A DNA stretch of 17,025 nucleotides from Myxococcales bacterium (GTDB lineage Bacteria > Myxococcota > Polyangia > Polyangiales > Polyangiaceae). How positions within the stretch are numbered: position 1 is the first letter of the stretch; each line of letters starts with the position of its first letter. The position numbers were made by a program, and so were the translations under genes. Below the pieces are notes generated by a model. The model was not told where the DNA came from. It saw nothing but the letters and a program-made list of their open reading frames with translations, and made no database searches. Positions 16,120 through 17,025 of the stretch are shown here, one piece after another. Location: NCBI GenBank assembly GCA_020430865.1, contig JAGQIY010000071.1, positions 1 through 17,025 on the forward strand. The letters run 5' to 3'.

Positions 16120-17025
16120 GGGCGCGCCTCCATCGCCGGGGCCGACACGGGGGCGCTGGGGGCCACCGCTGGCGAGTCGTCGTCGGGCTCGTCCTCGGGC
16201 TCGGTCGCCAGCGGCTCGAAGGGCGCGGCCAAGTCGTGGAACTCGAGGTCGAGCTTGCCCTCGGGCTCGTTGACGACAACCCGCTTCACCACCAGGTGCA
16301 CGAGGTCCTGCTTCTCGGCGGCCTCGAACTCGTCCCAGACGGCGTCGAAGACCTCGAGGATGTTCACCGTGGCGCGCACCTGCTCGGTGGCGTTCTGCAG
16401 ACCTCGCAGCTGGGCGTCCAGCGAGCACCGCTCGGTCGTCAGCACGTCGAGCCGCGCCTCGATCTCGCCGATGCGCTCGGCCAGCAGCTTGCCTTGGGTG
16501 CCGGTCTCCGAGCCGATGGCGTCCATCAGCTTGCGGCCCTCGGCGTGGAGCTTCGCCTCGTCGGCCACGATGCGCTCGCGCTCCAACGTGATCGCGGCCA
16601 TGGCCTCGACCCGACCGACCTCCATGCGCGCGACGATCTCCTCGCGCAGCAGCGGGTCGGTGCAGCGGGCCTTCACCCGGCTGACCACCAGCTGCTCGAG
16701 CTCCTCGGCGCCGAGGCGCGGGTGGTCGCAGCCGTCGCGCCCCTTCCGCCCGCGGTTGGAGCAGACGTAGTAGCGGTAGATCTCCTTGTTCCGCCCGCGG
16801 CCCGCCGTGGTGGTGATGCGCTTGTCGCAGAGCCCGCACCAGGCGATGCCCTGGAGCAGGTACTCGGGGTTTCGCCCGCGCCGCCTGCCGCGCCCGCAGG
16901 CCTTCGACGTGAGCACCGACTGCACCCGCGCGAAGAGCTCCTCGCTGACGATGGCCTCGTGCTCGCCCTCGTAGAGCTCGCCGTTGAACTCCACCTTCCC
17001 GAGGTAGGTCACGTTGCGCAGGATG
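16116..17025 (-). CDS. Large serine recombinase, C-terminal part (5' end outside window)
   Basis: C-terminal ~302 residues of a large serine integrase/resolvase-family recombinase; the frame is open to the right edge, so the catalytic domain lies outside. The visible part starts within the Recombinase domain (ILRNVTYLGKVEFNGELYEG, then EHEAIVSEELFARVQ), continues with the recombinase zinc beta-ribbon (LLQGIAWCGLCDKRI, YYVCSNRGRKGRDGCDHP), and then a long coiled coil (KLLAERIGEIEARLDVLTTE) used in synapsis control. It ends with an acidic Pro/Ala-rich tail (EPEDEPDDDSPAVAP). Such enzymes integrate or excise phages and genomic islands at att sites. It is co-directional with and just upstream of the main operon, so it is likely the mobility gene of the island carrying it. 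Base composition here is the most GC-rich of the window (44/60 at 16621-16680). Confidence 0.93.
   Translation of the reverse strand, partial: ILRNVTYLGKVEFNGELYEGEHEAIVSEELFARVQSVLTSKACGRGRRRGRNPEYLLQGIAWCGLCDKRITTTAGRGRNKEIYRYYVCSNRGRKGRDGCDHPRLGAEELEQLVVSRVKARCTDPLLREEIVARMEVGRVEAMAAITLERERIVADEAKLHAEGRKLMDAIGSETGTQGKLLAERIGEIEARLDVLTTERCSLDAQLRGLQNATEQVRATVNILEVFDAVWDEFEAAEKQDLVHLVVKRVVVNEPEGKLDLEFHDLAAPFEPLATEPEDEPDDDSPAVAPSAPVSAPAMEARP

Overview
The window is GC-rich and almost completely filled by one set of minus-strand genes, read from right to left. High GC, frequent four-base stop/start overlaps, strong GGAGG-type ribosome sites and a GTG start suggest a GC-rich bacterium. A myxobacterial/deltaproteobacterial or actinobacterial origin is possible, but the sequence alone does not decide it. 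I saw no rRNA, tRNA or CRISPR array.

Right edge (15718-17025): the C-terminal part of a large serine recombinase, cut by the window end, overlaps by ATGA a small basic helix-turn-helix protein. This looks like the mobility end of a genomic island. A 151-bp non-coding stretch (15567-15717) follows. It holds a hairpin, a direct repeat, a palindrome, a 7-bp inverted repeat and a candidate promoter.

Main operon (15566 to 1, continuing past the left edge): seven genes in tight succession, with spacings of +32, -7, +8, -1, -4 and -4 bases. In order they are (1) a 65-aa excisionase/MerR-type HTH protein; (2) a 1540-aa SNF2/HepA-type helicase with a degenerate zinc-peptidase-like N-terminal region and a C-terminal cysteine-rich zinc ribbon; (3) a 1343-aa adenine-N6 DNA methyltransferase with a type ISP (LlaBIII-like) methylase and target-recognition half but no visible nuclease or helicase; (4) a 912-aa protein with a LexA/S24 peptidase-like domain; (5) a 338-aa protein of no recognised family; (6) a 689-aa UvrD-type helicase fused to an N-terminal RelE/ParE-like toxin fold; (7) a DEAD/DEAH helicase of the DUF1998-associated kind with a STAS-like N-terminal region, truncated by the window.

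The content (modification methylase, three helicases from two superfamilies, a toxin-like fold, an autoprotease-like fold, an HTH regulator, an adjacent recombinase) reads as a multi-gene anti-phage or DNA-modification-based defence system. Its SNF2 + adenine methylase + DUF1998-type helicase core resembles class 1 DISARM. The S24 protein, the 338-aa protein and the RelE-UvrD fusion are not part of the DISARM set I know. No PglZ, HerA, PLD nuclease or obvious PD-(D/E)xK nuclease is visible, so the effector may lie beyond the left edge or be one of the unrecognised proteins. Defence function is an inference from gene content.
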